Source: UBA8828 sp964510855 (lineage in GTDB: Bacteria; Verrucomicrobiota; Verrucomicrobiia; Opitutales; UBA953). From it: a DNA stretch of 55,228 nt. Both the position numbers and the translations under genes were made by a program. Positions 17,801-24,631 of the stretch are shown here, in pieces. Location of the stretch: assembly GCA_964510855.1 (NCBI GenBank), contig CAZEDB010000010.1, forward strand, positions 1-55,228, read 5' to 3'. The stretch's first letter is position 1. Each line of letters starts with the position of its first letter. Below the pieces are notes generated by a model. It did no database searches. It had not been told where the DNA came from and saw only the letters and a list, made by a program, of their open reading frames with translations.

Positions 17801-17949
17801 CCCTCCGCAGTAAGGTTGGTGGGGTTAATAACGGGGCTACCTTCTCAAACCCTGTGGTTATCACCCCAGGTGGCGCGGCTTATCGCGAGGTTACCGAAGC
17901 TACGCCTACCACCCCTACGGCCGCACCTGCTGCGCCTGCCGGTCAGTAA
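14863..17949 (+). CDS. Secretin with long N-terminal TPR region (Amuc_1098 family)
   Basis: This is the predicted outer-membrane channel of the pilus-like complex, 1028 residues. A signal peptide (1-23) is followed by a short Ala/Pro/Glu repeat. A helical TPR-type region covers about 45-410, including ARYLYGDYQGALDTYREVL at about 368. A secretin N-domain lies at about 455-540 (ITVPELPIKDFPLNRALEVI to IIEVRPD). The secretin domain covers about 645-985 with VHIEAKFIEVNEQ and the signature VPILGDIPLLGAAFRS (about 939). The Ala/Pro-rich tail is probably disordered. Classic PilQ has AMIN domains instead of the TPR region. It is the last gene of the locus; a terminator follows. Confidence 0.9.
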   Translation: MSPAHRYTSLLLLAAACMPVASAQEADMPAPEVAPAAPEAAPAAPEAAPVTTDPTAARVEALYNLHEKADDARARGDLAAAKQALEEILKISENDIGAREAIATIEAELAASRRAAEQNAADKKNAEQGTTTPNVDVTLLDTISRERSALFAEVDAAVSEALGLAEAGQYDKALTLLKQADAALPASAGAKPTRDRLELARQQILSSREAVGTSSDRLVNERMREVARRNQARIDACEDHISEARSLIRDNNLDGAKAELDKAEGMLPGNIATQPLRREIKGLYAAILAARITQSIEGRDLPRALFHLREYEKLIANKENELDDLAYQRLLKLYQERRADPSYRGIEEISPGLLAKDSKVEELLVKGRARYLYGDYQGALDTYREVLQYQPLNAEAKAYQVRIRRMLSDTTGQWNRGVTKGKLLELLDEGWKLPEVYNRESTAVEKITLDPVLQKLKGITVPELPIKDFPLNRALEVIQTAAQAYDKDQTGVNIVLIDPEKRNPSVNITLRNVTLDKAIDIVLRQVNYTYTVNDGIIEVRPDSGSSDLETDFFPLPDAAVTKMTGISSATSANNSGGNPFSPGVGAGPGDVGGASPREVAIRNFFTRSGVNFDVQGATLAWDGAMLTATQTRKNIDRIRNILRRYSDTKQVHIEAKFIEVNEQTLNELSTNWQLTRSVGGQDIVRAQTSLRGINEAFGETSVANPGKVLTSSTVTDPVTGTVTIVQNPSLEIPNAPPSVPRGNFGSSAFSFGGPSGAGLVGMIGSYDLSLFIRAIEQNNGSDLMSAPSLTVVDNKTATIKIVQTLRYPDSYGDVQSNVGQGGGNNQNGGGGAGVTITAGTPQDFKEQDIGVTLEVTPTVQQDDSIALNLKPTVIEFEGFVEYGGTSVAIQGNTTVTVPSGFFQPIFSRREVTTDVTIFDGATVVIGGLTREEVKTVNDKVPILGDIPLLGAAFRSNGKTTSKRNLMVFVTANLISPGGSTLRSKVGGVNNGATFSNPVVITPGGAAYREVTEATPTTPTAAPAAPAGQ

Positions 17950-17971
17950 GTAGCGAGTCTAGGTTTTTGAT

Positions 17972-17997
17972 AATGAGCCCACGCAAGTGGGCTCATT
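17972..17997 (+). terminator. Rho-independent terminator of the pilus-like locus
   Basis: AATGAGCCCAC and GTGGGCTCATT form an 11-bp perfect stem around GCAA, followed by TGTTTTGG on the plus strand. It lies 22 bases after the secretin stop and separates it from the exonuclease gene. Confidence 0.8.
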
Positions 17998-18040
17998 TGT
18001 TTTGGCTGGTCGCCTGCGCTCGCTCCGCAAGGATGATGCT

Positions 18041-18943
18041 ATGAAGTGGCTCCTCGTCGATGGGTTCAATTTAGCCTTTCGTAGTCACTTCGGCATGGAG
18101 CGGATTGGGTTACGAAGGCCCGACGGCTTCCCGACGGGTGCCTTACACGGCTGGGTGCGTACCCTGTGGTCGCTTGAGGATAGCGAGAAGCCCGACCGTA
18201 CCGTGGTCTTCTTCGACCTTGGGGGCTCGGAGCGACACTTAGCTGCCTTGCCCGACTATAAAGCCCAACGTGAGGAAACGCCCGCCGACCTTGATCTTCA
18301 GATTCCTGAAATTAAGCGGCTCACAAGCCTAATGGGTTACCGTAGTATCGAGCAACAGGGCGTCGAGGCAGATGATCTCTTAGCCTCTGCAGCACGGATT
18401 TTAGCCGAAGCCAAGCACGAGGTCGTGATTGTTAGTGCCGACAAAGATTTTGGTCAATGTGTGGGCGGCCCCATCACGCAGTTGGTGCCCCCGCCGACGG
18501 CTAACCCTGCGCTCGGTTGGCGTCGTCTTGATCCCGCCGCAATTAAAGAAAAGTTTGGCGTAGGTCCTGAATGTATCCCCGACTACCTCGCCTTAGTAGG
18601 CGACACATCCGATAACATTCCTGGTTTGCGCGGGGTAGGGCCTAAAACTGCCGCTAAATGGATTACTGAATATGGAAATCTTGAGGCGGTGTTAGCCGCT
18701 GCTGCTACCCTCGAGCCCGCCCGCTTTCGCGAACAAGTTGTGGCTGAGGCTAATCGCATTCGCATCAATCTGGGTCTCGTGCGCTTTAAAGACGACTATG
18801 TCTTCGACGTCGAAGCTCGGGCTAAGCCAGCCGATGATCAACTCGAAGCCTTCCTCGTTAGCATGGACATGCACGCTTCAGCCAAAGCTGCTAAGCGCCG
18901 GGCGGCCGAAAGGGCAGCCAAGGCTCAAGGCGAATTATTCTAG
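18041..18943 (+). CDS. 5'-3' exonuclease (PolA N-terminal / ExoIX type)
   Basis: This is a stand-alone FEN-type 5' nuclease, 300 residues from the ATG at 18041. An upstream in-frame start at 17987 would lie inside the terminator. Metal-binding acidic residues appear in LLVDGFNLAF, VVFFDLGG, GVEADDLLA and VSADKDFGQ. The helix-hairpin-helix is ALVGDTSDNIPGLRGVGPKT. The size excludes full-length DNA polymerase I. A role in flap or primer processing follows from the family. It is convergent with the next gene, with a shared hairpin between. Confidence 0.88.
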   Translation: MKWLLVDGFNLAFRSHFGMERIGLRRPDGFPTGALHGWVRTLWSLEDSEKPDRTVVFFDLGGSERHLAALPDYKAQREETPADLDLQIPEIKRLTSLMGYRSIEQQGVEADDLLASAARILAEAKHEVVIVSADKDFGQCVGGPITQLVPPPTANPALGWRRLDPAAIKEKFGVGPECIPDYLALVGDTSDNIPGLRGVGPKTAAKWITEYGNLEAVLAAAATLEPARFREQVVAEANRIRINLGLVRFKDDYVFDVEARAKPADDQLEAFLVSMDMHASAKAAKRRAAERAAKAQGELF

Positions 18944-18951
18944 CGCAAAAA

Positions 18952-18974
18952 AGAGCCCGCCAAAGGCGGGCTCT
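18952..18974. terminator. Terminator between convergent genes
   Basis: AGAGCCCGCC and GGCGGGCTCT form a 10-bp stem around AAA. The run of A before it supplies a U-tract for transcripts coming from the minus-strand gene at 18996; on the plus strand the T content after the stem is low. Confidence 0.75.
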
Positions 18975-18995
18975 CATCGTCAGCGCGTTGTCTGA

Positions 18996-19817
18996 TTAGT
19001 TGGCCTTGGGCTTATCCTTCTTGGCCTCAACCTTGGGGGCTTCGGCGTTTTGCTGCTGAGCAATCCGCTGCACCTCTTCTTGGGTTAGGGCGACAAAGAA
19101 TACCGCGGTTAAAGCCTCGGCTATGTAGTTACGCGTGAGTGAGAAGCCGTAAGTCTTAGCCATGGTAGCGTTTTCATCGGTCAGTTTCTTTTCCGCGGCT
19201 TTGAAAGCCTCTTCAGCTTTAGCTTTCTCTTCACCTTCGAGGCGTTCGACCTGAGCCTTGAGCTGAATAGCAGCCTCTCGGTTCGCTTGGATGATTTTAA
19301 CATCGCGCTCGAAAGCCTGAATGGCGGGTCCCTTTAAGGTCGAGATATGCAGGAACTTGGCGTTGTCGCGCACGATGACCTCGGACTCTTTGAAATCCTT
19401 ATTCGTCCGTGCGGTGGTTAATTCTTCATCCGTAACCGGGGTGAGGAGTCGGATGAGGGTGTTGAGGATGAAGTTAGGACGTAGGGCCGTGCTCGCCGCA
19501 GTGAAGCCGTAGACTTTTCGGAAAAGGTCGTCCTTGCTCTGTAGGTCGCGAACCTCTTGCTCGCGAACTTTAGTCAAAGCATCTTTCTCGGCAGTAGTCA
19601 GAGCGGTTTCGATGCGTTGGTCGATAGACTGCAATTTGCGCATCTGGGTTGAAAGCGAGCCGAATTGACCACGAAACTGTTCGATAGCTTGGGGGGTGCG
19701 AATGTGTAACACGCTTTCGAAAATCATGTTATTCATCGCAATGCGCTCAGCCTTAGGGCGCTCTTGGGTGTCAGGAGCGTCGGCAGTAGCAGGGGTAGGG
19801 GATTCAGTAGAACTCAT
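18996..19817 (-). CDS. Protein built of two ~120-residue YGF repeats, paralogue A
   Basis: I do not recognise this family. The protein has 273 residues and no signal peptide. It holds two copies of a unit of about 120 residues. Each has an N-terminal strand or helix (VLHIRTPQAIEQF; FLHISTLKGPAIQAFERD), a charged coiled coil (ALTTAEKDALTKVREQEV; AEEAFKAAEKKLTDENATM) and an end with YGF (residues 103-105 and 223-225) followed by a hydrophobic stretch and an acidic LTxEE-like end. The neighbour at 19848-20681 has the same architecture but with a signal peptide. A Lys/Pro-rich tail closes the protein. The two genes are 30 bases apart and probably co-transcribed. Confidence 0.72.
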   Translation of the reverse strand: MSSTESPTPATADAPDTQERPKAERIAMNNMIFESVLHIRTPQAIEQFRGQFGSLSTQMRKLQSIDQRIETALTTAEKDALTKVREQEVRDLQSKDDLFRKVYGFTAASTALRPNFILNTLIRLLTPVTDEELTTARTNKDFKESEVIVRDNAKFLHISTLKGPAIQAFERDVKIIQANREAAIQLKAQVERLEGEEKAKAEEAFKAAEKKLTDENATMAKTYGFSLTRNYIAEALTAVFFVALTQEEVQRIAQQQNAEAPKVEAKKDKPKAN

Positions 19818-19847
19818 GTCAGTCGGATTTAGGGTTGGGTTAGAAAA

Positions 19848-20681
19848 TTATTTCTTGTCGTCCGTAGCCTTGGCTTCGGCGGCGGCTTTTTCGATTTGCT
19901 GATTCTCCTCATCGGAGAGGAGGACGTAGAGTTTGGCCGCGGCAATCTGAGTGGCTAAGGATTCGCTGAAGGGGAATCCGTGGGCCTTAGCGAACTCGGC
20001 TTCGGCCTCATTGACGTCCTTTTGCACCCGAGCAATCGCGGTCGTTACCTTCTTCTTGTCCTCTTCTTTGGTTAACTTGGGCTGGAGGTCGAGTAACTGC
20101 TGTAGGCGTTGGCGAATTTCACCGACGGAGCGAAGTTGCAATTGGAAGGTCTCAACTTCTACGGCACCGGAAATGGTGGTGCGTGATTGGAGCTTCTTGC
20201 CCGAGACTTCAATAATCGACGCTTTGTCAAAGTTAGGTGCGGCCGCGATCTTGATATATTCGTCATCCGCTAAGACCTTGAAGATGCCGAGTTTAATCGG
20301 GACTACGAGGTACTGGCGGGTTAAGTCGAAGCCATAAGCTTTATTCATGGCTTGGTTTGAGGCCGTGAGCTTGAGCAGTTTGGCATCTAACTGACGTTGA
20401 CGTGCTTCCTTCTCAGGGGTGGTAAGGGCTAAGTCAGCCAGTTGCTTGGTTTGTTGGGCATCCTGCTTCTCGTTGGAAATGGCTTGGACCGACTCCTGGA
20501 AGGTTTGAAATTCCGCGGGTGAGTTAATGGTACGAACAAGAGCCAAGCGGCGGCCTTGCAGTTCAAGAATTTCCAAGGTGGTCGATTCAGGCTTCTTGGC
20601 CTCGGTGGCAGCGGCGGCGGGCTTTTCTTGAGCTACCAAGGAGCTAGCAAGTGAGAGCAAGAGCAGGGGGAGAATCCTCAT
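19848..20681 (-). CDS. Secreted protein built of two ~120-residue YGF repeats, paralogue B
   Basis: Paralogue of the gene at 18996-19817, not recognised. I start at the ATG at 20681, which gives a clear signal peptide (MRILPLLLLSLASSLVAQ); the frame extends 11 codons further upstream. The 277 residues contain two units, with YGF at 116-118 and HGF at 234-236. Each follows a charged coiled coil (LTTPEKEARQRQLDAKLL; VTTAIARVQKDVNEAEAEF) and precedes a hydrophobic stretch ending in VLADDEY or LLSDEEN. This copy is exported while its partner appears cytoplasmic, so they may act in different compartments. Confidence 0.72.
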   Translation of the reverse strand: MRILPLLLLSLASSLVAQEKPAAAATEAKKPESTTLEILELQGRRLALVRTINSPAEFQTFQESVQAISNEKQDAQQTKQLADLALTTPEKEARQRQLDAKLLKLTASNQAMNKAYGFDLTRQYLVVPIKLGIFKVLADDEYIKIAAAPNFDKASIIEVSGKKLQSRTTISGAVEVETFQLQLRSVGEIRQRLQQLLDLQPKLTKEEDKKKVTTAIARVQKDVNEAEAEFAKAHGFPFSESLATQIAAAKLYVLLSDEENQQIEKAAAEAKATDDKK

Positions 20682-20758
20682 GGTGATGGAAGTAGGGGGG
20701 GTTGAATTTGCCAAGTTGCCCCAACGCTCGCCACCCCAAAACCGCTGCTTTAGGCTAT

Positions 20759-21544
20759 TTATTCTTTTAAAGCACCTTTTAGGGCCTCAAGGGCATCAAA
20801 ACGGGCTAATTCCTGCTGAAATCCCTCATCTGCCAGCAGGGTTTTTACCTTCGGGTGCTCTAATACCCCGCGATAATTACCCGAGCGTACGAGCTGCTTA
20901 ACCTCTACGTCGCCCCAGGCTGGGTAAAAAGAAGGGTGAGATGCTAGGGCGCGTACCCGAGGATTTTTCATCAAGCGTGCGGTGGCTGAGGGGCTGGCAA
21001 AAACTTGACGGCTGGTGCGGAGAATTTCCCGGAGCGACGCGGGCCAAGGTTCCATTTCCCCGAGCCAGCTCATCAAGGGTAGGCCCGCGATTTGTTTTGT
21101 AGTACTGATTTCTGTGGTTGGCGTGGGCGCTAGTTCGCGTTCCCAAGCCTGGTACTGAGCCAAGGTTGTTAGTAGGACTAACCAAGCCATCATGCCAGTC
21201 CAGCAGCCGATGATGGCTCCGAGGACAGGATTGTCAGACTCACCTGTAGCCGAGCTCGGCTTCCCCATTTTCCAAAATAGAGCTAAAGCGAGTAGCCAAA
21301 TAACCAGGCCCACGATGAGGATACCCAAGGGTCCACGCGTTATCCAAGGTAGGCCAACCTCACCTAACCAAGCGTGTCCGAAGGTAGGCCCAGTCCAAAC
21401 GCCCACGATGGCACCGATCACACCCGCCATAGGAGCGGCAAGTTGTCTTATAGGCCCGCGTTGGTGGCCGCGAGTGGCGCCGAGCAGCATAAGCCCAGCT
21501 AAGCCGAGCATAGCTAGGAATTGGGCGAGGGTAAGGTCTGCCAT
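20759..21544 (-). CDS. CvpA-like membrane protein
   Basis: Protein of 261 residues with about four membrane segments in the first 125 residues (FLAMLGLAGLMLLGATRGH, APMAGVIGAIVGVWTG, GILIVGLVIWLLALALFW, GCWTGMMAWLVLLTTL), followed by a soluble C-terminal half. The topology and the RG...R...AP motif after the first segment suggest the colicin V production (CvpA) family. The soluble half has SPSATARLMKNPRVRALASH, of a type seen in Verrucomicrobia CvpA-like proteins. The role is unknown. Confidence 0.55.
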   Translation of the reverse strand: MADLTLAQFLAMLGLAGLMLLGATRGHQRGPIRQLAAPMAGVIGAIVGVWTGPTFGHAWLGEVGLPWITRGPLGILIVGLVIWLLALALFWKMGKPSSATGESDNPVLGAIIGCWTGMMAWLVLLTTLAQYQAWERELAPTPTTEISTTKQIAGLPLMSWLGEMEPWPASLREILRTSRQVFASPSATARLMKNPRVRALASHPSFYPAWGDVEVKQLVRSGNYRGVLEHPKVKTLLADEGFQQELARFDALEALKGALKE

Positions 21545-21650
21545 GCCAAAGACAGTTTTCCTAGGAAATAGGGGGTTTGCGAGGGGATTTACGCGTATCT
21601 CGGGCTTGATTATGATGCTGACTGCCTCAATCTGACCCCTCCTTCGGTAA

Positions 21651-21726
21651 GCCGCTTTAGCTCAGTTGGTAGAGCATCTCATTCGTAATGAGAGGGTCGT
21701 CGGTTCAAATCCGACAAGCGGCTCCA
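21651..21726 (+). tRNA. tRNA-Thr (CGT)
   Basis: Full cloverleaf with encoded CCA. The acceptor stem is GCCGCTT with AAGCGGC, the D stem GCTC/GAGC, the anticodon stem TCTCA/TGAGA with loop TTCGTAA (anticodon CGT, reading ACG), and the T arm GTCGG-TTCAAAT-CCGAC. The discriminator is T, then CCA at 21724-21726. Confidence 0.97.
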
Positions 21727-21774
21727 GAGGAAAAAGACCCTACGTTTGCCCCCCACCGCCTTTCCCTTCCACTT

Positions 21775-22743
21775 ATGGCACGCATGAGCAAACAAACTTC
21801 TGCCCAAAAGAAAGACGGTCTTTCGCATACTTACGATCGGAAATTCCGCTCGGATGAGGCCTACCGTGCATCCTTGCCTGACGTCCAGAATACCGATGCC
21901 TCCCTCATCCAAGGGGCCAACGTCCCGATTCAGCATGTGGGTATCTCAGGGTTCCGCCTCCCGATGTCTGTCCGTACCCGCGAGGGTAAAGTACACGTGG
22001 TTGAATGTCTTGTCACAGGCACGGTCTCCTTAGCTGCCGACCTTAAGGGCATTAACATGTCGCGCATTATGCGGACGTTTTACGAATTCAAAGACCGCAC
22101 CCTCGATCATGCCTTAATCGAAGAAATTCTGCTTCGTTATAAAAAGGATCTCTCCTGCAGCCGCGCACGTCTGCTCGTTGAGTTCCGCTACCCTATTATG
22201 CAGCGGGCCTTGCGCTCGGGTCTCGAAGGCTGGCAGTACTACCGGGTAGTTCTTGAAGGCGGGATGGATGATTTGGGCTGCTACCGCCGGCACACCCATT
22301 TTGATTTCGTGTATTCCTCGGCTTGCCCTTGTTCCTCTGATCTCTCGGAGCACGCCCGGGCTTCGCGCCAAGTTTACGGTATCCCTCACTCCCAGCGTTC
22401 TAAGGCGCGGGTGATTGTTGAAACCCACCCCGGGAAGTCCCTAGATATTGAAAGCATTCAGGAGCTTTGCCTCGCCGCTCTTCAGACCGAGACCCAAGTG
22501 ATGGTGAAGCGCGAAGACGAGCAGGCTTTTGCTGAACTCAACGGCGCTTATCCAAAATTTGTCGAAGATGCCGCCCGACTGGTTTACGAGCAGCTCGATG
22601 CCGATGTACGGATTCGGGACTTCGTCGTCGCCTGTTCGCACCTTGAGTCCCTCCATTCCCATGATGCGGTCTCAGTGATTAATAAGGGCTTACCTGGGGG
22701 CTTAACCGCCGACTTCCAGGCCTTTAGAGATCTCGTTTGTTAA
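21775..22743 (+). CDS. folE2: GTP cyclohydrolase FolE2 (type IB)
   Basis: It converts GTP to 7,8-dihydroneopterin triphosphate, the first step of folate (and queuosine) synthesis, without the strict zinc need of FolE. From the ATG at 21775 it has 322 residues. The frame extends back into the tRNA-Thr gene, so earlier starts are ruled out. Family features are LPDVQNTDASLIQGANVPIQ, VGISGFRLPM and the active-site region SSACPCSS with Cys at 184 and 186. folB and folK lie at 44793-45684, so three folate steps are in this window. Confidence 0.92.
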   Translation: MARMSKQTSAQKKDGLSHTYDRKFRSDEAYRASLPDVQNTDASLIQGANVPIQHVGISGFRLPMSVRTREGKVHVVECLVTGTVSLAADLKGINMSRIMRTFYEFKDRTLDHALIEEILLRYKKDLSCSRARLLVEFRYPIMQRALRSGLEGWQYYRVVLEGGMDDLGCYRRHTHFDFVYSSACPCSSDLSEHARASRQVYGIPHSQRSKARVIVETHPGKSLDIESIQELCLAALQTETQVMVKREDEQAFAELNGAYPKFVEDAARLVYEQLDADVRIRDFVVACSHLESLHSHDAVSVINKGLPGGLTADFQAFRDLVC

Positions 22744-22770
22744 ACGCTTCCGCCGTTGCGTCCCCCTGCC

Positions 22771-22789
22771 GGTCGCATAACGTGCGACC
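22771..22789 (+). other. Hairpin between folE2 and tRNA-Arg
   Basis: GGTCGCA and TGCGACC form a perfect 7-bp stem around TAACG. It lies 27 bases after the folE2 stop and 4 bases before the tRNA. There is no T-run, so it may be a processing signal or a weak terminator. Confidence 0.4.
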
Positions 22790-22793
22790 CTAT

Positions 22794-22867
22794 GAGGGGG
22801 TAGCTCAGCTGGATAGAGCAGCGGTTTTCTAAACCGCCGGTCGCGGGTTCGAGTCCCGCCCTCCTCG
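22794..22867 (+). tRNA. tRNA-Arg (TCT)
   Basis: Cloverleaf of 74 bases without encoded CCA. The acceptor stem is GAGGGGG with CCTCCTC (one G-U pair), the D stem GCTC/GAGC, the anticodon stem GCGGT/ACCGC with loop TTTCTAA (anticodon TCT, reading AGA), and the T arm GCGGG-TTCGAGT-CCCGC. The discriminator is G. Only 12 bases separate it from the next ATG. Confidence 0.95.
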
Positions 22868-22879
22868 CCCTTTTTACGC

Positions 22880-23686
22880 ATGTTACGTTACCATCTTGCG
22901 CGCGACGGCCGTTCCCTCGGCATCATGGAGCAGGTTGAACTTGTCCGTGCCCTAAAGGCCGGCGAACTACGTGCCGAAGATTTATCTTGGTGTGAAGGTG
23001 AAGCGGCTTGGTCCCCGTTGCGTTCGCGCCCTTGGGCGGCGGCATTTATTCCGGCGCTAACCGGTCCAACACTTGAGCGAGTGGGACGTCCCTTATACCG
23101 TCGTATTCTGCCCACATTGCGCGATGTCTTACTTGCCCCAACGCGCACCTTCACGCCTGGCTCAGATACACTCCCTATTCTCCCTGCCCTCGGCTGGCAT
23201 CTCGCCCTCGCCACCGTTGCTAATCTCTTAGGCTTACTCTGGGCTCAGTGGTTTTTCCGTTCCTATTGGATGCAAGCCCGGTCGCTTTCTCAGGGGCTTT
23301 TGCCCGACTGGTCTGAGGCGTTTCACGTACTCATGCTTTGGGCGCTGGCGACGCCTCTACTCGTGCTGATCGGGGCCTTCACCGTCCCTTTCGCCGTCCA
23401 GAGCCTCCTGCGCCTCGTAAGAGGGGGTGGTGGGGGTTGGCGGGCGACCTTTAGGGTGCTTAATTATACCGGGGGAGCGGTCCATTTACTTTTAGCCATC
23501 CCCTTCGTGGGTTTTCTCGCCGCACCTTGGGGTTTTGCCTGCACCTTGCCGGCGCTGGCTGCAGCCCATCGCACGAGTGGTCGCCGGGTGGCCGCTGCTT
23601 TCGCCTTAGCCGCGTTTCTTATCCTAGGGAGCTTATTGCTTTCGCTGCTGATGGTCTGGTTTGCCTTTAGCACCCAACTTATCTGA
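22880..23686 (+). CDS. GYF-domain (DUF4339) membrane protein, first copy
   Basis: Protein of 268 residues. The first 55 residues form a GYF_2/DUF4339 domain (YHLARDGRSLGIMEQVELVR, LSWCEGEAAWSPL), which in eukaryotes binds proline-rich peptides. The rest has four or five membrane segments in a Yip1-like arrangement (LATVANLLGLLWAQWFF, PLLVLIGAFTVPFAVQSLL, LLLAIPFVGFLAAPWGFA, AAFALAAFLILGSLLLSL). The function is unknown. A second gene of the same build starts 9 bases later. The N-terminal domain faces the cytoplasm if the positive-inside rule is applied. Confidence 0.75.
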   Translation: MLRYHLARDGRSLGIMEQVELVRALKAGELRAEDLSWCEGEAAWSPLRSRPWAAAFIPALTGPTLERVGRPLYRRILPTLRDVLLAPTRTFTPGSDTLPILPALGWHLALATVANLLGLLWAQWFFRSYWMQARSLSQGLLPDWSEAFHVLMLWALATPLLVLIGAFTVPFAVQSLLRLVRGGGGGWRATFRVLNYTGGAVHLLLAIPFVGFLAAPWGFACTLPALAAAHRTSGRRVAAAFALAAFLILGSLLLSLLMVWFAFSTQLI

Positions 23687-23695
23687 AACTTGGTT

Positions 23696-24102
23696 ATGGA
23701 AATTCATCTTGCCCGTGATGGGACCTCACTAGGAATTTTTACCGCCGATGACGTGCGGGCTGGACTTTCCGACGGACGGTTCCGCCGCGATGATTTAGCC
23801 TGGTGTGCTGGCATGCCGACCTGGAAGCCTCTGCGCGATTGGCCAGAGTTTATGAGCGCGGCTATGAATGAAACGCCAGCGGAAGCTAGTGTGGCTTCAA
23901 CTTCACAAATTCCTTGGGAAGTTCGCCCCAGTCCTCGCACCCTTTTGCAAAGCGTTTGGATGGCGTTCACCCAGCCTGCTGCCTTGGTCACCGGACGTTT
24001 CACCGCCAGTTCAGCCTTTAGCGGCGCTTACCTCGCCCTAGTCTTTGCCATCATTCCCCTCGTTGCTCTCGCTGTTTTTAATACCACCCAAGAGCGGGCT
24101 CA
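23696..24102 (+). CDS. GYF-domain (DUF4339) membrane protein, second copy, cut by assembly gap
   Basis: Paralogue of the gene just upstream, with the N-terminal GYF_2 domain again (IHLARDGTSLGIFTADDVRA, LAWCAGMPTWKPL). About 135 residues are readable from the ATG at 23696; the frame then enters the N run after the first membrane segment (SGAYLALVFAIIPLVALAVF). A TAA directly after the gap (24203) is in frame if the gap is really 100 bases, but that length is probably a placeholder. Most of the membrane domain is therefore missing. Confidence 0.72.
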
Positions 24103-24202
24103 NNNNNNNNNNNNNNNNNNNNNNNNNNNNNNNNNNNNNNNNNNNNNNNNNNNNNNNNNNNNNNNNNNNNNNNNNNNNNNNNNNNNNNNNNNNNNNNNNN
24201 NN
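24103..24202. other. Assembly gap (100 N)
   Basis: A run of exactly 100 undetermined bases, the usual placeholder for a scaffold join of unknown length. It hides the 3' part of the second GYF gene and perhaps more. Confidence 0.98.
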
Positions 24203-24208
24203 TAAGCT

Positions 24209-24631
24209 ATGCTTCGGCTGGTTCGCCGACCTTTGATTCCCGGTGAATTCGACGCCGAGCGTTGGGTGCCGCCTCTTTTTCTCGGAGGCGGTCTTCTCGC
24301 CTGGGGTTTTTTCACTATGGGTTGGACCAGCCCCGGCTGTCTTTTCCGACGGCTCACCGATTTTCCCTGTCTGGCCTGTGGCGGCACACGCTGTGTCCGG
24401 GCTTTAACTCAGGGCGATATCGTAGCGGCCTTAAGCTACAGCCCTGCGGTTACCTTGGGGGTATTGACGCTGACGGCTTGGACACTTTGGTCGCTGCTCG
24501 CAAAGCTTCGTGGTGATCCCTTGAGAGTGCGCTTAGATTGGGATCGGGCCGGCGGCATCCGCTTAAGATGGATGCTCGCCTTTGCACTACTTCTCCATTG
24601 GATATGGCTCGCGTGGCAACTTCCTCGCTAA
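24209..24631 (+). CDS. DUF2752 membrane protein
   Basis: Protein of 140 residues with the DUF2752 hallmark FPCLACGGTRCVRALTQGD (about 52-70), a CxxCGGTR motif followed by a membrane segment (AVTLGVLTLTAWTLWSLLA). There are also segments at about 22-40 and 117-135. The function of the family is unknown; the two cysteines suggest metal or redox chemistry. It follows the GYF genes across the gap and overlaps the nuclease gene by 28 bases. Confidence 0.82.
   Translation: MLRLVRRPLIPGEFDAERWVPPLFLGGGLLAWGFFTMGWTSPGCLFRRLTDFPCLACGGTRCVRALTQGDIVAALSYSPAVTLGVLTLTAWTLWSLLAKLRGDPLRVRLDWDRAGGIRLRWMLAFALLLHWIWLAWQLPR

Noticed and set aside
21651..22867. tRNA genes flanking folE2 as possible attachment sites of a mobile island
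   Set aside because: No integrase, no repeated tRNA ends and no unusual composition around folE2.
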